Shown in pieces: positions 1 through 8,121 of a stretch of DNA of 38,018 nucleotides. The first letter of the stretch is position 1. Every line of letters begins with the position of its first letter. The notes under the pieces are model-generated. The model had not been told where the DNA came from, did no database searches, and was given only the letters and a program-made list of their open reading frames with translations. The stretch is from positions 1 to 38,018 of the forward strand of contig JAILAV010000111.1 of NCBI GenBank assembly GCA_024681435.1, written 5' to 3'. The translations under genes were made by a program, and so were the position numbers. This stretch comes from Pseudobutyrivibrio sp. (GTDB lineage Bacteria > Bacillota > Clostridia > Lachnospirales > Lachnospiraceae).

Positions 1-848
1 GAACCGTAGGCTCCTATGAGTTTTCTGAGGGAATAAAAAGATTCTGCTTTGGTCTTGGCAAAAAGGTTATTATCGCAAATACGTTAGCTGCTACAGCAGA
101 TAAAATTTGGGCCACTGATATAACCCAATTGGATGCCACAGTGGCATGGCTTGGAAGTATATGCTACACCTTTCAGATTTATTATGACTTCAGTGGTTAT
201 TCTGATATGGCCATAGGCCTTGGTAAGATGTTTGGGTTTGACTTTAAAGAAAACTTCAATCATCCATACAGAGCAGATTCCGTCAGAGAATTCTGGAGAA
301 GATGGCATATATCACTTTCAACCTGGTTTAGAGATTACGTATACATTCCTTTAGGAGGAAGTCGCTGCACATTAAAGAAAACCTGTGCAAATATTTTTAT
401 AGTATTTCTTTTAACAGGTATTTGGCATGGCGCCAACTGGACATTCCTTGTGTGGGGATTAGTTTACGGCCTTCTACTAATCAATGAGAGAGTTTGGTTT
501 GGAAAGATATTAGAGAAGAATCCAATAAAGTTTGTAAACAGGGTTGGTACATTTATAATTGTCAATTTCCTTTGGGTAGTGTTTAGAGCAGATAACATTA
601 TGGTTGCCTTTACATATTTATCCAGAATGTTTGTAGGTGGCATAAGAGTTTTAAATCTATTGTCTTATCTTTCAGGAATGACATTGATAGCACTAATATG
701 CGGCGGACTTTTTGGAGGCTTTGTTCAATCTCATATCAGCGTAAAAGCTGTAAAGGGAAATAAGCTAGTGTGCTTATTGATTTTGTTACTTAGCCTATTA
801 TTCCTTGTAAACGGAACTTACAATCCATTTATTTACTACCAGTTTTAG
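1..848 (+). CDS. MBOAT family O-acyltransferase, AlgI-like (5' end missing)
   Basis: The reading frame is open from base 3, so the gene begins upstream of the window; about 282 residues remain. AlgI-type MBOAT proteins are multi-pass membrane proteins that pass acetyl groups across the membrane for O-acetylation of exopolysaccharide or wall polymers. The signature is clear: a conserved HPYRADSVREFWRRWHISL stretch, then WFRDYVYIPLGGSR, then GIWHGANWTF, which holds the histidine conserved in the family, followed by hydrophobic helices to the C-terminus. The next gene starts 9 bases downstream and encodes a DHHW (AlgX/AlgJ-like) protein, the usual partner, so this is one operon. The polysaccharide substrate cannot be told from here. 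The family call is safe; AlgI versus DltB-like is decided by the DHHW neighbour and the motif set. Confidence 0.93.
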   Translation, partial: TVGSYEFSEGIKRFCFGLGKKVIIANTLAATADKIWATDITQLDATVAWLGSICYTFQIYYDFSGYSDMAIGLGKMFGFDFKENFNHPYRADSVREFWRRWHISLSTWFRDYVYIPLGGSRCTLKKTCANIFIVFLLTGIWHGANWTFLVWGLVYGLLLINERVWFGKILEKNPIKFVNRVGTFIIVNFLWVVFRADNIMVAFTYLSRMFVGGIRVLNLLSYLSGMTLIALICGGLFGGFVQSHISVKAVKGNKLVCLLILLLSLLFLVNGTYNPFIYYQF

Positions 849-857
849 GAAAAGAAA

Positions 858-2141
858 ATGAGTTTAACGAATATCAAAAATAAGATTTTCATAATGATAT
901 TTTTAGGCATCCTTGTATTTCCATGGCTGTTTGGTGGATTTTTGCGCTTAATTAGCCCTTCCACCTATGAAATAGTCTCAGTGGTGGAAACTGAAAAGAG
1001 AGAGATGGCAAAGATTGAGTGGAGCAACCTTTTGAATACCGGAGAGAGCATATCAAACTTTGTGGATGACAGGATTCCTTTTAGATATTCTCTAATATCA
1101 ATGTATAAGAGTTTAAATGATGGCATTGAAGAAAAATATCAGATATTGGAAACCTATGTTGGCTCCTTATTTTATACGCCACCAGAAGAAACAGAGGTGG
1201 ATAGAGGTGAGACAAACAAGCCAATAGTTCCAGGGGAAGAAGTAATTAATGAGATTCAGCAGGAAGCAGGAGAGGTCACTGACAATTACTTCCCACTTCA
1301 TGTTTATCAAGACGTTATTATAGGCCGTGAAGGCTGGCTGTTCCTATACGGAGAGAATGAAATCGAGTGCTATCAAGGTACTAATGTATTATCTCAGGAG
1401 CAGATGCTAGAATATGCAAATAAGGTTAATGAGCTACAAAGAATTTGCAATGCAAAGGGAAAAGAGCTATATATCTATATAGCGCCTAATAAGTCCCAGA
1501 TTTATTACAAGTACATGCCTACAGTAGAGATTGTTAATTCCTACCGCAGGATACAGCAGTTATATCAGTATATTTCTGATAACTGTGAGACCCCGTTCTT
1601 ATATCCAATAGAGGATGAATTGGTTGCATCAGGTCGTTATCAGGTGTACTACAAATACGACAGTCACTGGAATCATTTAGGGGCCCTCTTCGGAGTCAAT
1701 GCTTTGTATGATGCCATGGGGCTTGAGCACGTTGACCCGGGTACATGGGTTACAGATACCCAGGATGCTGACAAATACGAGCTGTACACATACATGGGAA
1801 TACCTGATGACATGGTGACCCATGATGATGTGGAATGGTCTGTGGACTATAAGCCAGAAATTACAGTTAACGGCTTAAACACAGAAGCCATGGTTAATCA
1901 CACCACCTCTGATGGAATGGTAGATAAGAAGCTTTGCTTAATTGGCGATAGCTTTAGAATCAATATGTTGCCATATTTGTCAAAGGATTTTACAAATTGC
2001 ACTTTCGCACATCGAGATTATCTTACAGAGGTAAAGCCAGATATAAAAAATGCTGATGTGATAGTGATAGAAGCCGTTGAAAGATATGATTATGAGGCGT
2101 TTTCATGTATTCAGCGAGTTATAAACACTCTAAATGAGTAA
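858..2141 (+). CDS. DHHW family protein (AlgX/AlgJ-like acetylation partner)
   Basis: 427-residue protein with one N-terminal hydrophobic anchor (about residues 10-32) and a large extracytoplasmic part. The DxHW motif (D268-S-H270-W271) followed by NHLGA is the hallmark of DHHW/AlgX-type SGNH-like domains. Near the C-terminus, IGDSFRINMLPYL looks like the GDS nucleophile block. Such proteins work with AlgI-type MBOAT proteins, taking acetyl groups delivered across the membrane and placing them on polysaccharide. It starts at ATG 858 behind AGGAAAAG, directly after the MBOAT gene, and is followed 17 bases later by an SH3-SGNH protein, so all three are probably co-transcribed. An acidic stretch at residues 110-140 likely forms a linker. 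The family is well supported; the polymer modified is unknown. Confidence 0.88.
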   Translation: MSLTNIKNKIFIMIFLGILVFPWLFGGFLRLISPSTYEIVSVVETEKREMAKIEWSNLLNTGESISNFVDDRIPFRYSLISMYKSLNDGIEEKYQILETYVGSLFYTPPEETEVDRGETNKPIVPGEEVINEIQQEAGEVTDNYFPLHVYQDVIIGREGWLFLYGENEIECYQGTNVLSQEQMLEYANKVNELQRICNAKGKELYIYIAPNKSQIYYKYMPTVEIVNSYRRIQQLYQYISDNCETPFLYPIEDELVASGRYQVYYKYDSHWNHLGALFGVNALYDAMGLEHVDPGTWVTDTQDADKYELYTYMGIPDDMVTHDDVEWSVDYKPEITVNGLNTEAMVNHTTSDGMVDKKLCLIGDSFRINMLPYLSKDFTNCTFAHRDYLTEVKPDIKNADVIVIEAVERYDYEAFSCIQRVINTLNE

Positions 2142-2158
2142 TAGATAGGAGTTGTATT

Positions 2159-3220
2159 TTGAGAAAAAAATTATTAGTTTTTTTATGGATTTCACTTGTG
2201 CTATTAGTGATAGCTTTTGGTTCACTTGTGGTATATCAGAACAAGCAGAAAGCCGCTCGTGAAGCTGAGGAAGCAAGGATTGAGGCGGCTAAGGAATTAG
2301 AGGCAAAGAAAGCTTTAGAAGAACCGGAGCAGGATGAAGTTGAGGAATCCCCAGAGGAAGAAGAGTACACCTTTGAAGATTTCGAGGAAACATATTTTGC
2401 TTATGCTAACGCTACTATTCGTGAGGAGCCATATGACACAGCAGAAATAATTGGAACCCTTACATTAGACCAAAGAGTTTCAATCGTGGCAAAGTGTAAC
2501 GAGACAGATTACTACAAGATTAAGATAAATGGTGATTTTGGATATGTTTCTTTTGAGGATGTATCAGAAGAATACGTTGATATTCCACTACCAACGTCTA
2601 GCACAAAATCTGTTCCTAGCGCATCAAAGGACATTTTGTTCATCGGTAACTCTATCACACTTTACCCTGCAACAAGCGATTGGTGGGGTTCAGGCTGGGG
2701 ATGCGGAGCCACTGCACCAGAAAACGATTATGTTCATTTAACAGTTGCTGCAAAGGGATATGGTTCTTATGATTATATGTCACTTAGAGCATGGGAATAC
2801 TCTAGCACACGTAATTACGAACTAGATGATTTGGATCCATATATTACAAATTATCAGTATGGCACTATTGTTATAGAGCTTGGCGAAAATGTTAAGGGCC
2901 ATGAGACTCACTTTAAAGAAGATTTATCAGATATGATTACTTACATTAGAACATATAATCCTAATTCCAGAATAGTAATTATGGATAACTTCTGGAAGTA
3001 TGATAGCATCATTAGCACAAAGAAAGCAGTTGCTTCAGAGATGGGCTGTACATTTGTTAGCTTGTCAGATATCCAAGGGGTATCAGATTATCAGTTGCAT
3101 GAAGGGGATACCTTCACAACTTTAGATGGAAGAGTATATAATATCGGTTCATTTTTATCCGGCCATCCAAACGATGCAGGTTTCGCAGCGATTGCACAAC
3201 ATTTAATAGCTGTATTGTAA
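2159..3220 (+). CDS. Membrane-anchored SH3-domain SGNH hydrolase
   Basis: 353 residues. Starts at TTG 2159, supported by AGGAG at 2147-2151 with 7-base spacing. Residues 4-27 form a membrane anchor or uncleaved signal. Residues 30-75 are a charged Ala/Glu/Lys-rich linker. Residues about 78-140 resemble a bacterial SH3 domain (ATIREEPYDTAEIIGTL, then YYKIKINGDFGYV). Residues 157-353 form an SGNH/GDSL domain: GNS block with nucleophile S165, a glycine block (AAKGYG), a GEN block (ELGENV) and a C-terminal GHPND with H336. SGNH enzymes cleave or transfer ester-linked acyl groups. Placed after AlgI-like and DHHW genes, it is probably an O-acetyl esterase or transferase acting on the same surface polymer, with SH3 as the wall-binding part. 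The exact reaction is inferred. Confidence 0.82.
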   Translation: MRKKLLVFLWISLVLLVIAFGSLVVYQNKQKAAREAEEARIEAAKELEAKKALEEPEQDEVEESPEEEEYTFEDFEETYFAYANATIREEPYDTAEIIGTLTLDQRVSIVAKCNETDYYKIKINGDFGYVSFEDVSEEYVDIPLPTSSTKSVPSASKDILFIGNSITLYPATSDWWGSGWGCGATAPENDYVHLTVAAKGYGSYDYMSLRAWEYSSTRNYELDDLDPYITNYQYGTIVIELGENVKGHETHFKEDLSDMITYIRTYNPNSRIVIMDNFWKYDSIISTKKAVASEMGCTFVSLSDIQGVSDYQLHEGDTFTTLDGRVYNIGSFLSGHPNDAGFAAIAQHLIAVL

Positions 3221-3229
3221 TTTTTGATG

Positions 3230-3258
3230 TTGACAAAATACAGTCAGAGTATTATTCT
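3230..3258 (+). promoter_or_regulatory. Promoter of the Nudix regulator-nadE operon with palindrome in the spacer
   Basis: TTGACA (3230-3235), 17-bp spacer, TATTCT (3253-3258). The spacer contains an inverted repeat AATAC-7-GTATT (3237-3241 and 3249-3253). A palindrome between -35 and -10 is a typical repressor position, so it is a candidate operator for the NrtR-like protein encoded just downstream; that link is inferred. Confidence 0.65.
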
Positions 3259-3288
3259 ACTACTAAGAACGTTGGATAGGAGGGGAAA

Positions 3289-4101
3289 ATGGAATATAAG
3301 GATCAAGACGGATTAACAGAAAAAGAATTTTTAGCCCAGTATAACCCAGGAGATTATGCTAGACCATCAGTTACAGTTGATATGATGGTTCTTGGCCCAA
3401 AGAAAGATTATTCAGGTTTAAAAATTCTTCTCATCAAGAGAGGTGGTCACCCATTTATCAATTGTTGGGCGCTTCCAGGAGGATTTGTACACGAAGATGA
3501 ATCTTGTTATCAGGCAGCAGGCAGAGAGCTTAATGAGGAAACAGGTCTTAAGAATGTTTTCTTGGAGCAGGTTTACACATTCTCTAAGCCAGACAGAGAC
3601 CCTAGAACACGTGTTATGAGCGTAGCGTATATGGCTCTTTCTCCAGTGGCACCTCCAGTTAGAGGTGGAGATGATGCTGTTGCAGCAGCTTGGTTTGATT
3701 TTGAGTTCTCTGAAAATATGATAAGAATTCACAATGATGATATAGGTGTAGAGATTAATTATCAGCTCTCTACAAAGCGTTTCAAGAATGGAAATGTTAA
3801 GTATGCAAATCTCGTGCCAGTATTAAAGAGTAAGGCACAGTTAGCATTTGATCATGTTGAAATTATTCTTGAATCAATGATTAAGTTGAGGAGAGAAATA
3901 GAATACACTGATTTGCCTTTCAGTATGGCAAACGAAGAATTTACATTACCTGATTTGCAGGTTATTTACGAGCTTTTGCTTGGCCACAGCCTCTATAAGG
4001 CAAACTTCAGAATAATGGTTTCTGACAGAATCGAGGCCACTGGCAAAAAGGCGAAATCTGTAGTTGGACGTAGAATGTCTGAACTATATCGCTTGAAATA
4101 G
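3289..4101 (+). CDS. Nudix hydrolase with C-terminal winged helix, NrtR-like NAD regulator
   Basis: 270 residues. A complete Nudix box spans residues 65-87 (G-x5-E-x7-R-E-L-N-E-E-T-G-L), so catalytic residues are intact. The C-terminal 70 residues (from about LPFSMANEEFTLPDLQ to the end) match the winged-helix domain that follows the Nudix domain in NrtR regulators. NrtR proteins bind ADP-ribose or related NAD-derived ligands and repress NAD genes. Here the next gene, 8 bases downstream, is nadE, which supports this role. Start ATG 3289 follows AGGAGGGG. Many NrtR proteins have lost the Nudix catalytic box; the intact box suggests it may still hydrolyse ADP-ribose, or may be a bifunctional enzyme and regulator. 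A plain ADP-ribose pyrophosphatase is the alternative. Confidence 0.82.
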   Translation: MEYKDQDGLTEKEFLAQYNPGDYARPSVTVDMMVLGPKKDYSGLKILLIKRGGHPFINCWALPGGFVHEDESCYQAAGRELNEETGLKNVFLEQVYTFSKPDRDPRTRVMSVAYMALSPVAPPVRGGDDAVAAAWFDFEFSENMIRIHNDDIGVEINYQLSTKRFKNGNVKYANLVPVLKSKAQLAFDHVEIILESMIKLRREIEYTDLPFSMANEEFTLPDLQVIYELLLGHSLYKANFRIMVSDRIEATGKKAKSVVGRRMSELYRLK

Positions 4102-4109
4102 GAGATTAC

Positions 4110-4856
4110 ATGAGAGACTTTAACGTTGAAGAACAAACAAAGAAGTTAATTGAGTATACAAGAGAATGGTTCAATAAGTTTGGTGACAATACAAGAGCTA
4201 TTGTTGGTATTTCTGGAGGAAAGGATTCATCAGTTACTGCAGCAGTCCTTAAAGAGGCTCTTGGCAAAGAGAGAGTGCTTGGAATCATCATGCCAAATGG
4301 TGTAATGAGTGATTTAGATGACGCAAAGCTTCTTGTGGATTTCTTAGGAATACCAAATGAGATTGTTCCTATCACTGATTACTATGATGCAGCGATTGCC
4401 ACATTTGAAAAGGCTAAATCTTTTGATGTTACAAAGGATTTGAAAATCAATTTAGCTCCACGTCTTAGAATGGCAACACTTTATGCTGTAGCCCAGGGGC
4501 AGGGTGTTACATCTTTTGTAGTAAATACATGTAATGCATCAGAGGATTATGTTGGTTATTCAACAAAGTTCGGCGATGCAGCAGGTGATGTTTCTTTACT
4601 TCAGGATTTCACAGTTACAGAGGTTCTTCAAATTGGAGAATATCTTGGACTTCCAGAGCAGTTAGTTCACAAGGTACCATCTGATGGACTTTCAGGAATG
4701 TCTGATGAAGACAAGCTAGGCTTTAAATATGCTCAGCTTGATGAATATATCTCAGATAAGAATGCAGATATACCTGCAGATGTGAAAGAATCAATTGACC
4801 GTAAGCATGTAGCAAACCTTCACAAGCTACAGCTTATGCCTGCATATAAAAGATAA
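4110..4856 (+). CDS. nadE: NAD+ synthetase, NH3-dependent
   Basis: 248 residues, the usual size of the short ammonia-dependent NadE; there is no N-terminal glutaminase domain. It adenylates nicotinic acid adenine dinucleotide and amidates it with ammonia, the last step of NAD synthesis. The PP-loop motif ISGGKDSS lies at residues 34-41, and the typical substrate-binding region follows (APRLRMATLYAVAQ, NTCNASEDYVGYSTKFGDAAGD, KVPSDGLSGMSDEDKLGF). It is co-transcribed with the Nudix/NrtR-like gene (8-base gap, AGGAG before ATG) and ends at a long hairpin shared with ylmH. De novo genes nadABC lie about 10 kb downstream. Confidence 0.96.
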   Translation: MRDFNVEEQTKKLIEYTREWFNKFGDNTRAIVGISGGKDSSVTAAVLKEALGKERVLGIIMPNGVMSDLDDAKLLVDFLGIPNEIVPITDYYDAAIATFEKAKSFDVTKDLKINLAPRLRMATLYAVAQGQGVTSFVVNTCNASEDYVGYSTKFGDAAGDVSLLQDFTVTEVLQIGEYLGLPEQLVHKVPSDGLSGMSDEDKLGFKYAQLDEYISDKNADIPADVKESIDRKHVANLHKLQLMPAYKR

Positions 4857-4857
4857 T

Positions 4858-4952
4858 AAAAAAAGCCCAGTTACTTTAACAGGCTCTGTTTCATTTCGTC
4901 GCGAGATTGGCTCCTTAAATGAAACAAATCTTGTTAAAGACTGGACTTTTTT
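4858..4952. terminator. Long imperfect hairpin between convergent nadE and ylmH
   Basis: The left arm (4858-4896, A-rich start then GCCCAGTTACTTTAACA and GTTTCATTT) pairs with the right arm (4917-4952, AAATGAAAC ... TGTTAAAG ACTGGACTTTTTT) around a 20-nt loop. A-run and T-run flanks let it work as an intrinsic terminator on either strand. The arm of about 38 nt, with one small internal bulge and a few mismatches, is much longer than the other terminators in this window. Confidence 0.8.
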
Positions 4953-5718
4953 ATTTACCAAAGATTTCTACTACCAGGTTGAGCTTTCCCTTACGGGATA
5001 AGCCGCCTTCTTCTACAATGTTAAACTTTCCGAAGCCTCTAACGGAGACAGAATCTCCAGCACCCAGAGTTTTATCATTGTTTTCGACAATGTGTCCGTT
5101 TACAGAAACTTTCTTTTCAGTGAAGTATGGAATAGTATCTTTGCGGCTTAGGTTATAAACTTTAGAAATAACAGCGTCAGCTCTAGGGGATGCGACTTGG
5201 ATAGTTGTTTCTTTAAGGGCTGCTTTTTTATAGGATTCAGGTAACTCTGAAATAGAACATTTAACAGAATTGCGACCTACGGATACAAAGTTTTCAAGAA
5301 GATAATCTGCTGTAGATTCGTCTGCATATATATAAGCATCCATACCATCCACAAAAATATCTCCAAATTTCTTTCTGTCTATACCTAAACTCATCAATGA
5401 GCCGAGATAGTCACGGTGAGTGTATTCCTTAGCGAATTTCTTAGCAAGAGGTTCCACCTTAATACACTTGATGGGGTATTCTACCTGATATCCAAAATCA
5501 GCTTCGCTTCCAAAGCGGACCATTTTTCTTTCGCAGTTTTCATATCCGCCAAATAAATCAAATTTGATAGGTGAAAAATCCTTATCTCTAGAGGCTTGGT
5601 ACATTACGTCCTGTTGACTCAGACTTAGGAAATCACTAAAGGTATATATGTTGTTTTGATAGGCTCTATTTGCAAGCTCTAAAAGCCTTTTGTATAAAAG
5701 CTGTTCATCATCTGTCAT
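4951..5718 (-). CDS. ylmH: YlmH-like S4 domain RNA-binding protein
   Basis: 255 residues. The C-terminal S4 domain (about residues 175-250) carries the VSVNGHIVENNDKTLGAGDS pattern typical of S4 RNA-binding folds, and the N-terminal two thirds match the YlmH family. YlmH proteins bind the large ribosomal subunit and the peptidyl-tRNA region and have been linked to ribosome rescue or quality control and, by gene context in other Firmicutes, to the division/DivIVA cluster. Here it stands alone, not in a ylm-divIVA cluster. Start ATG 5718 has AAGGAG at good spacing on the minus strand. The family is secure; the exact cellular role follows the family. Confidence 0.88.
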   Translation of the reverse strand: MTDDEQLLYKRLLELANRAYQNNIYTFSDFLSLSQQDVMYQASRDKDFSPIKFDLFGGYENCERKMVRFGSEADFGYQVEYPIKCIKVEPLAKKFAKEYTHRDYLGSLMSLGIDRKKFGDIFVDGMDAYIYADESTADYLLENFVSVGRNSVKCSISELPESYKKAALKETTIQVASPRADAVISKVYNLSRKDTIPYFTEKKVSVNGHIVENNDKTLGAGDSVSVRGFGKFNIVEEGGLSRKGKLNLVVEIFGK

Positions 5719-5806
5719 GGCAAGTCTCCTTGGATAATATCTCTGTTAATTATACTGAAAATAGGTTAAAATAGCACCTAGTTAGAAATAGAAAGATAGG
5801 TAAGAA

Positions 5807-6445
5807 ATGAATAAGATTAGTACTGACGGAATTATTTTCGACATGGATGGAACCATTTGGGACAACACTCCTGTATTTGCAGCCAGCTGGGAAAGAGCGT
5901 GCAAAGATATGGGGTATGATGTGAAATTTAGCACTGATAAATTAAAGGGATTATTTGGAAAGACAATGACTGATATCGCGGATGCCTGCATTCCAGATGA
6001 GGATCCAGAAAAGAGATATGCCACTTTAAAGCTTTGTGAAGAGTATGAGATGGAGGATTTGGAAAAGACTGATATAGATACCACATATCCTGGCTTGGTA
6101 GAGACATTAGAGAAGCTCAGCAAAAGAACAAAGCTTTATATTGTAAGCAATTGTCAGGCAGGATATATCGAGACCTTCATCAGAAGAAGTGGATTGGGAT
6201 ATCTATTTACAGATTTTATTTGCTACGGTGATAATGGACTTGGAAAGGCTGATAATATCAAAGGTTTAGTGGAAAAGAATAATATCAAATCGCCTGTATA
6301 CCTAGGGGATATCCAAAGCGACAAGGATGCATGCAAGCAGGCTGGAGTTGACTTTATTTGGGCGGCTTATGGTTATGGTAAGTCAATAGATAGCTATGTG
6401 GCAAAGATTGATGACATCAAAGAATTAGATCAAGTTATAGCATAA
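5807..6445 (+). CDS. HAD superfamily phosphatase, phosphoglycolate phosphatase-like
   Basis: 212 residues. HAD motif I is FDMDGT with nucleophile D12 and acid D14; motif II is VSN; the GDIQSDKDAC stretch is motif IV. A four-helix cap follows motif I (residues about 18-85), typical of subclass I HAD phosphatases such as Gph or PgmB. The substrate cannot be deduced. It starts at ATG 5807 with a weak GATAGG ribosome site and heads a tight group with an unknown gene and an AlaX-like gene. The upstream 88 bases contain TAAAAT (5767-5772) as a possible -10, without a convincing -35. Confidence 0.87.
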   Translation: MNKISTDGIIFDMDGTIWDNTPVFAASWERACKDMGYDVKFSTDKLKGLFGKTMTDIADACIPDEDPEKRYATLKLCEEYEMEDLEKTDIDTTYPGLVETLEKLSKRTKLYIVSNCQAGYIETFIRRSGLGYLFTDFICYGDNGLGKADNIKGLVEKNNIKSPVYLGDIQSDKDACKQAGVDFIWAAYGYGKSIDSYVAKIDDIKELDQVIA

Positions 6446-6457
6446 AGGAGAATGACT

Positions 6458-6877
6458 ATGGGATATAATGTGGAAAAAATATTTGAGGATGTTGCTTATT
6501 TAAGTAAGGTTCATACTAAAAAGGATTATGAAATTCAGATGAATCTTTTTAAAGAGCAACGTTATGAATTATTAAATGGATTGGTGGAGGCTGATGATGT
6601 TCAGGCAGAAGCCGATGTATTTTGCGATGATGTTACAAACGCATTTAAAAAGTTTGGAAAAGTTAGAGGTTCGGATTTGATGAATCTTAATTACTTTATG
6701 ATTTACTACGTATTTCCATCAATTCTTTCAGACAAAGAAGATGGAAATCGTATATGCGATATCATAAAGGATACATGGAATAATCATTTTAAAAGCAACA
6801 TAAACTATACAGATTATGAAACTTTAAGAGATGGATTTCAAATGAAAATTTTTGGAATCCCAATTGGAAAGAATTAG
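6458..6877 (+). CDS. Conserved hypothetical protein, 139 aa
   Basis: I do not recognise this family. An upstream in-frame ATG exists at 6452, but AAAGGAG (6444-6450) sits one base before it and 7 bases before ATG 6458, so 6458 is the likely start. The protein is soluble, charged and probably all-helical, with no signal peptide, membrane segment or Cys cluster. The C-terminus MKIFGIPIGKN is unremarkable. It lies between the HAD phosphatase (12-base gap) and the AlaX-like gene (3-base gap), so it is translated as part of that operon. It could be a small accessory protein of that unit; no function is offered. Confidence 0.75.
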   Translation: MGYNVEKIFEDVAYLSKVHTKKDYEIQMNLFKEQRYELLNGLVEADDVQAEADVFCDDVTNAFKKFGKVRGSDLMNLNYFMIYYVFPSILSDKEDGNRICDIIKDTWNNHFKSNINYTDYETLRDGFQMKIFGIPIGKN

Positions 6878-6880
6878 AAT

Positions 6881-8038
6881 ATGAAAACAATTGCTTTATA
6901 TGATAATGATGCATTTGCAAAGGATTTCACTGCCAGAGTAATTTCTTGCGAAGAAATCCTGAAAGATGAGAAAAAACTTTATATAGTGGTGCTTGATAAG
7001 ACTCTATTTTTCCCAGAGCAGGGTGGCCAGACAAGTGATATTGGTACCCTTGATAATATATCTGTATATGATGTGCAAATTGAAAGCGATGTTATATATC
7101 ATTTCTGCCAGTCGGGATTTCTTATTGGTGAAGAGGTTCATGGCGTAATTGATTGGGAACATAGATTTAACAATATGCAGCAGCACACTGGAGAGCACAT
7201 ATTTACAGGCCTTGCTCACAATATATATGGCGCTGACAATGTAGGCTTTCATCTAAGTGATAACACAGTTACCTTGGATTTAAATGTGGAGCTTGATAAA
7301 GACCAGATTGAATTGCTGGAGCGAAAAGCCAATGAAATTATAGCCAAGGATGTGGCAGTGAAGGCTTACTATCCAAATCAGGATTTAATTGGAGCTATCA
7401 GCTATAGAAGCAAGAAAGCTATTGAGGGACCTGTCAGATTGGTAGAAATCGAAGGCGTAGACCTTTGCGCTTGCTGTGCGCCTCATGTGAAATCCACAGG
7501 TCAGGTAGGTTTGCTTAAGGTTGTTTCCTTTGGAAAATATAAGGGCGGCACAAGAGTTTATATTTTGTGCGGCATGAGAGCTTTAGAGGATTACAATCGA
7601 AGAATGAGACTATTAGAATCCTCATATCAGACTCTTAACTGTAAAGAAGATGAAGTTCCTGATAAGATATCAGGACTTTTAGAGGATAATAAACAGCTTA
7701 AATATCGTATATCCGAAATAAAAGCTGGCATGCTAAAAAATCAGCTTGAGACTATTTCGCCAGATATAGCTGATGTAACTATATTCTCAGAGGATTTAGA
7801 TGCAAAGACCATGAGAGATGGTGTTAATGCGCTGGTTGAAAAGCACAGCGGATTATGTGCTATTTTCTCAGGGGATGATGAAGCAGGCTATAACTTTGTA
7901 ATAGGAAGCTCAACAAGAGATTGTGCTGCCATTGCAACTGGCCTTAGAGAACTGCTAGGAGCCAAAGGTGGCGGAAGCAAACAAATGGCGCAGGGCAGTA
8001 TTTTAGCCACCCGCACACAAATAGAAGGTGTTTTGTAA
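6881..8038 (+). CDS. Alanyl-tRNA editing protein, AlaX type with DHHA1 domain
   Basis: 385 residues, the long AlaX form. Trans-editing proteins of this type hydrolyse mischarged Ser-tRNA(Ala). The N-terminal part (residues 1-95) resembles the AlaRS beta-barrel (VLDKTLFFPEQGGQTSD). The zinc and editing motif HTGEH is at H102-H106, and the second half C-x3-H is at C198-H202 (LCACCAPHVKSTGQVGLLK). The C-terminal 130 residues form a DHHA1-like domain ending in GAKGGGSKQMAQG, which normally contacts the tRNA elbow. All four metal ligands are present, so it should be active. Start ATG 6881 comes 3 bases after the previous stop; its ribosome site is weak (GGAAAG), which suggests coupling to upstream translation. 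Confidence 0.9.
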   Translation: MKTIALYDNDAFAKDFTARVISCEEILKDEKKLYIVVLDKTLFFPEQGGQTSDIGTLDNISVYDVQIESDVIYHFCQSGFLIGEEVHGVIDWEHRFNNMQQHTGEHIFTGLAHNIYGADNVGFHLSDNTVTLDLNVELDKDQIELLERKANEIIAKDVAVKAYYPNQDLIGAISYRSKKAIEGPVRLVEIEGVDLCACCAPHVKSTGQVGLLKVVSFGKYKGGTRVYILCGMRALEDYNRRMRLLESSYQTLNCKEDEVPDKISGLLEDNKQLKYRISEIKAGMLKNQLETISPDIADVTIFSEDLDAKTMRDGVNALVEKHSGLCAIFSGDDEAGYNFVIGSSTRDCAAIATGLRELLGAKGGGSKQMAQGSILATRTQIEGVL

Positions 8039-8121
8039 TAAAATTGTAACATTTCTTTGGATATATGATAGAATATGTGTCGAAGGGATAATTTTATACA
8101 AAAAAATGAAAGGGTGGAATA

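Noticed and set aside
129-848. Start of the MBOAT gene at ATG 129 or similar internal codons
   Set aside because: The frame is open to base 3 and its translation is normal AlgI sequence; no ribosome site precedes the internal codons, so the gene is simply cut by the window.
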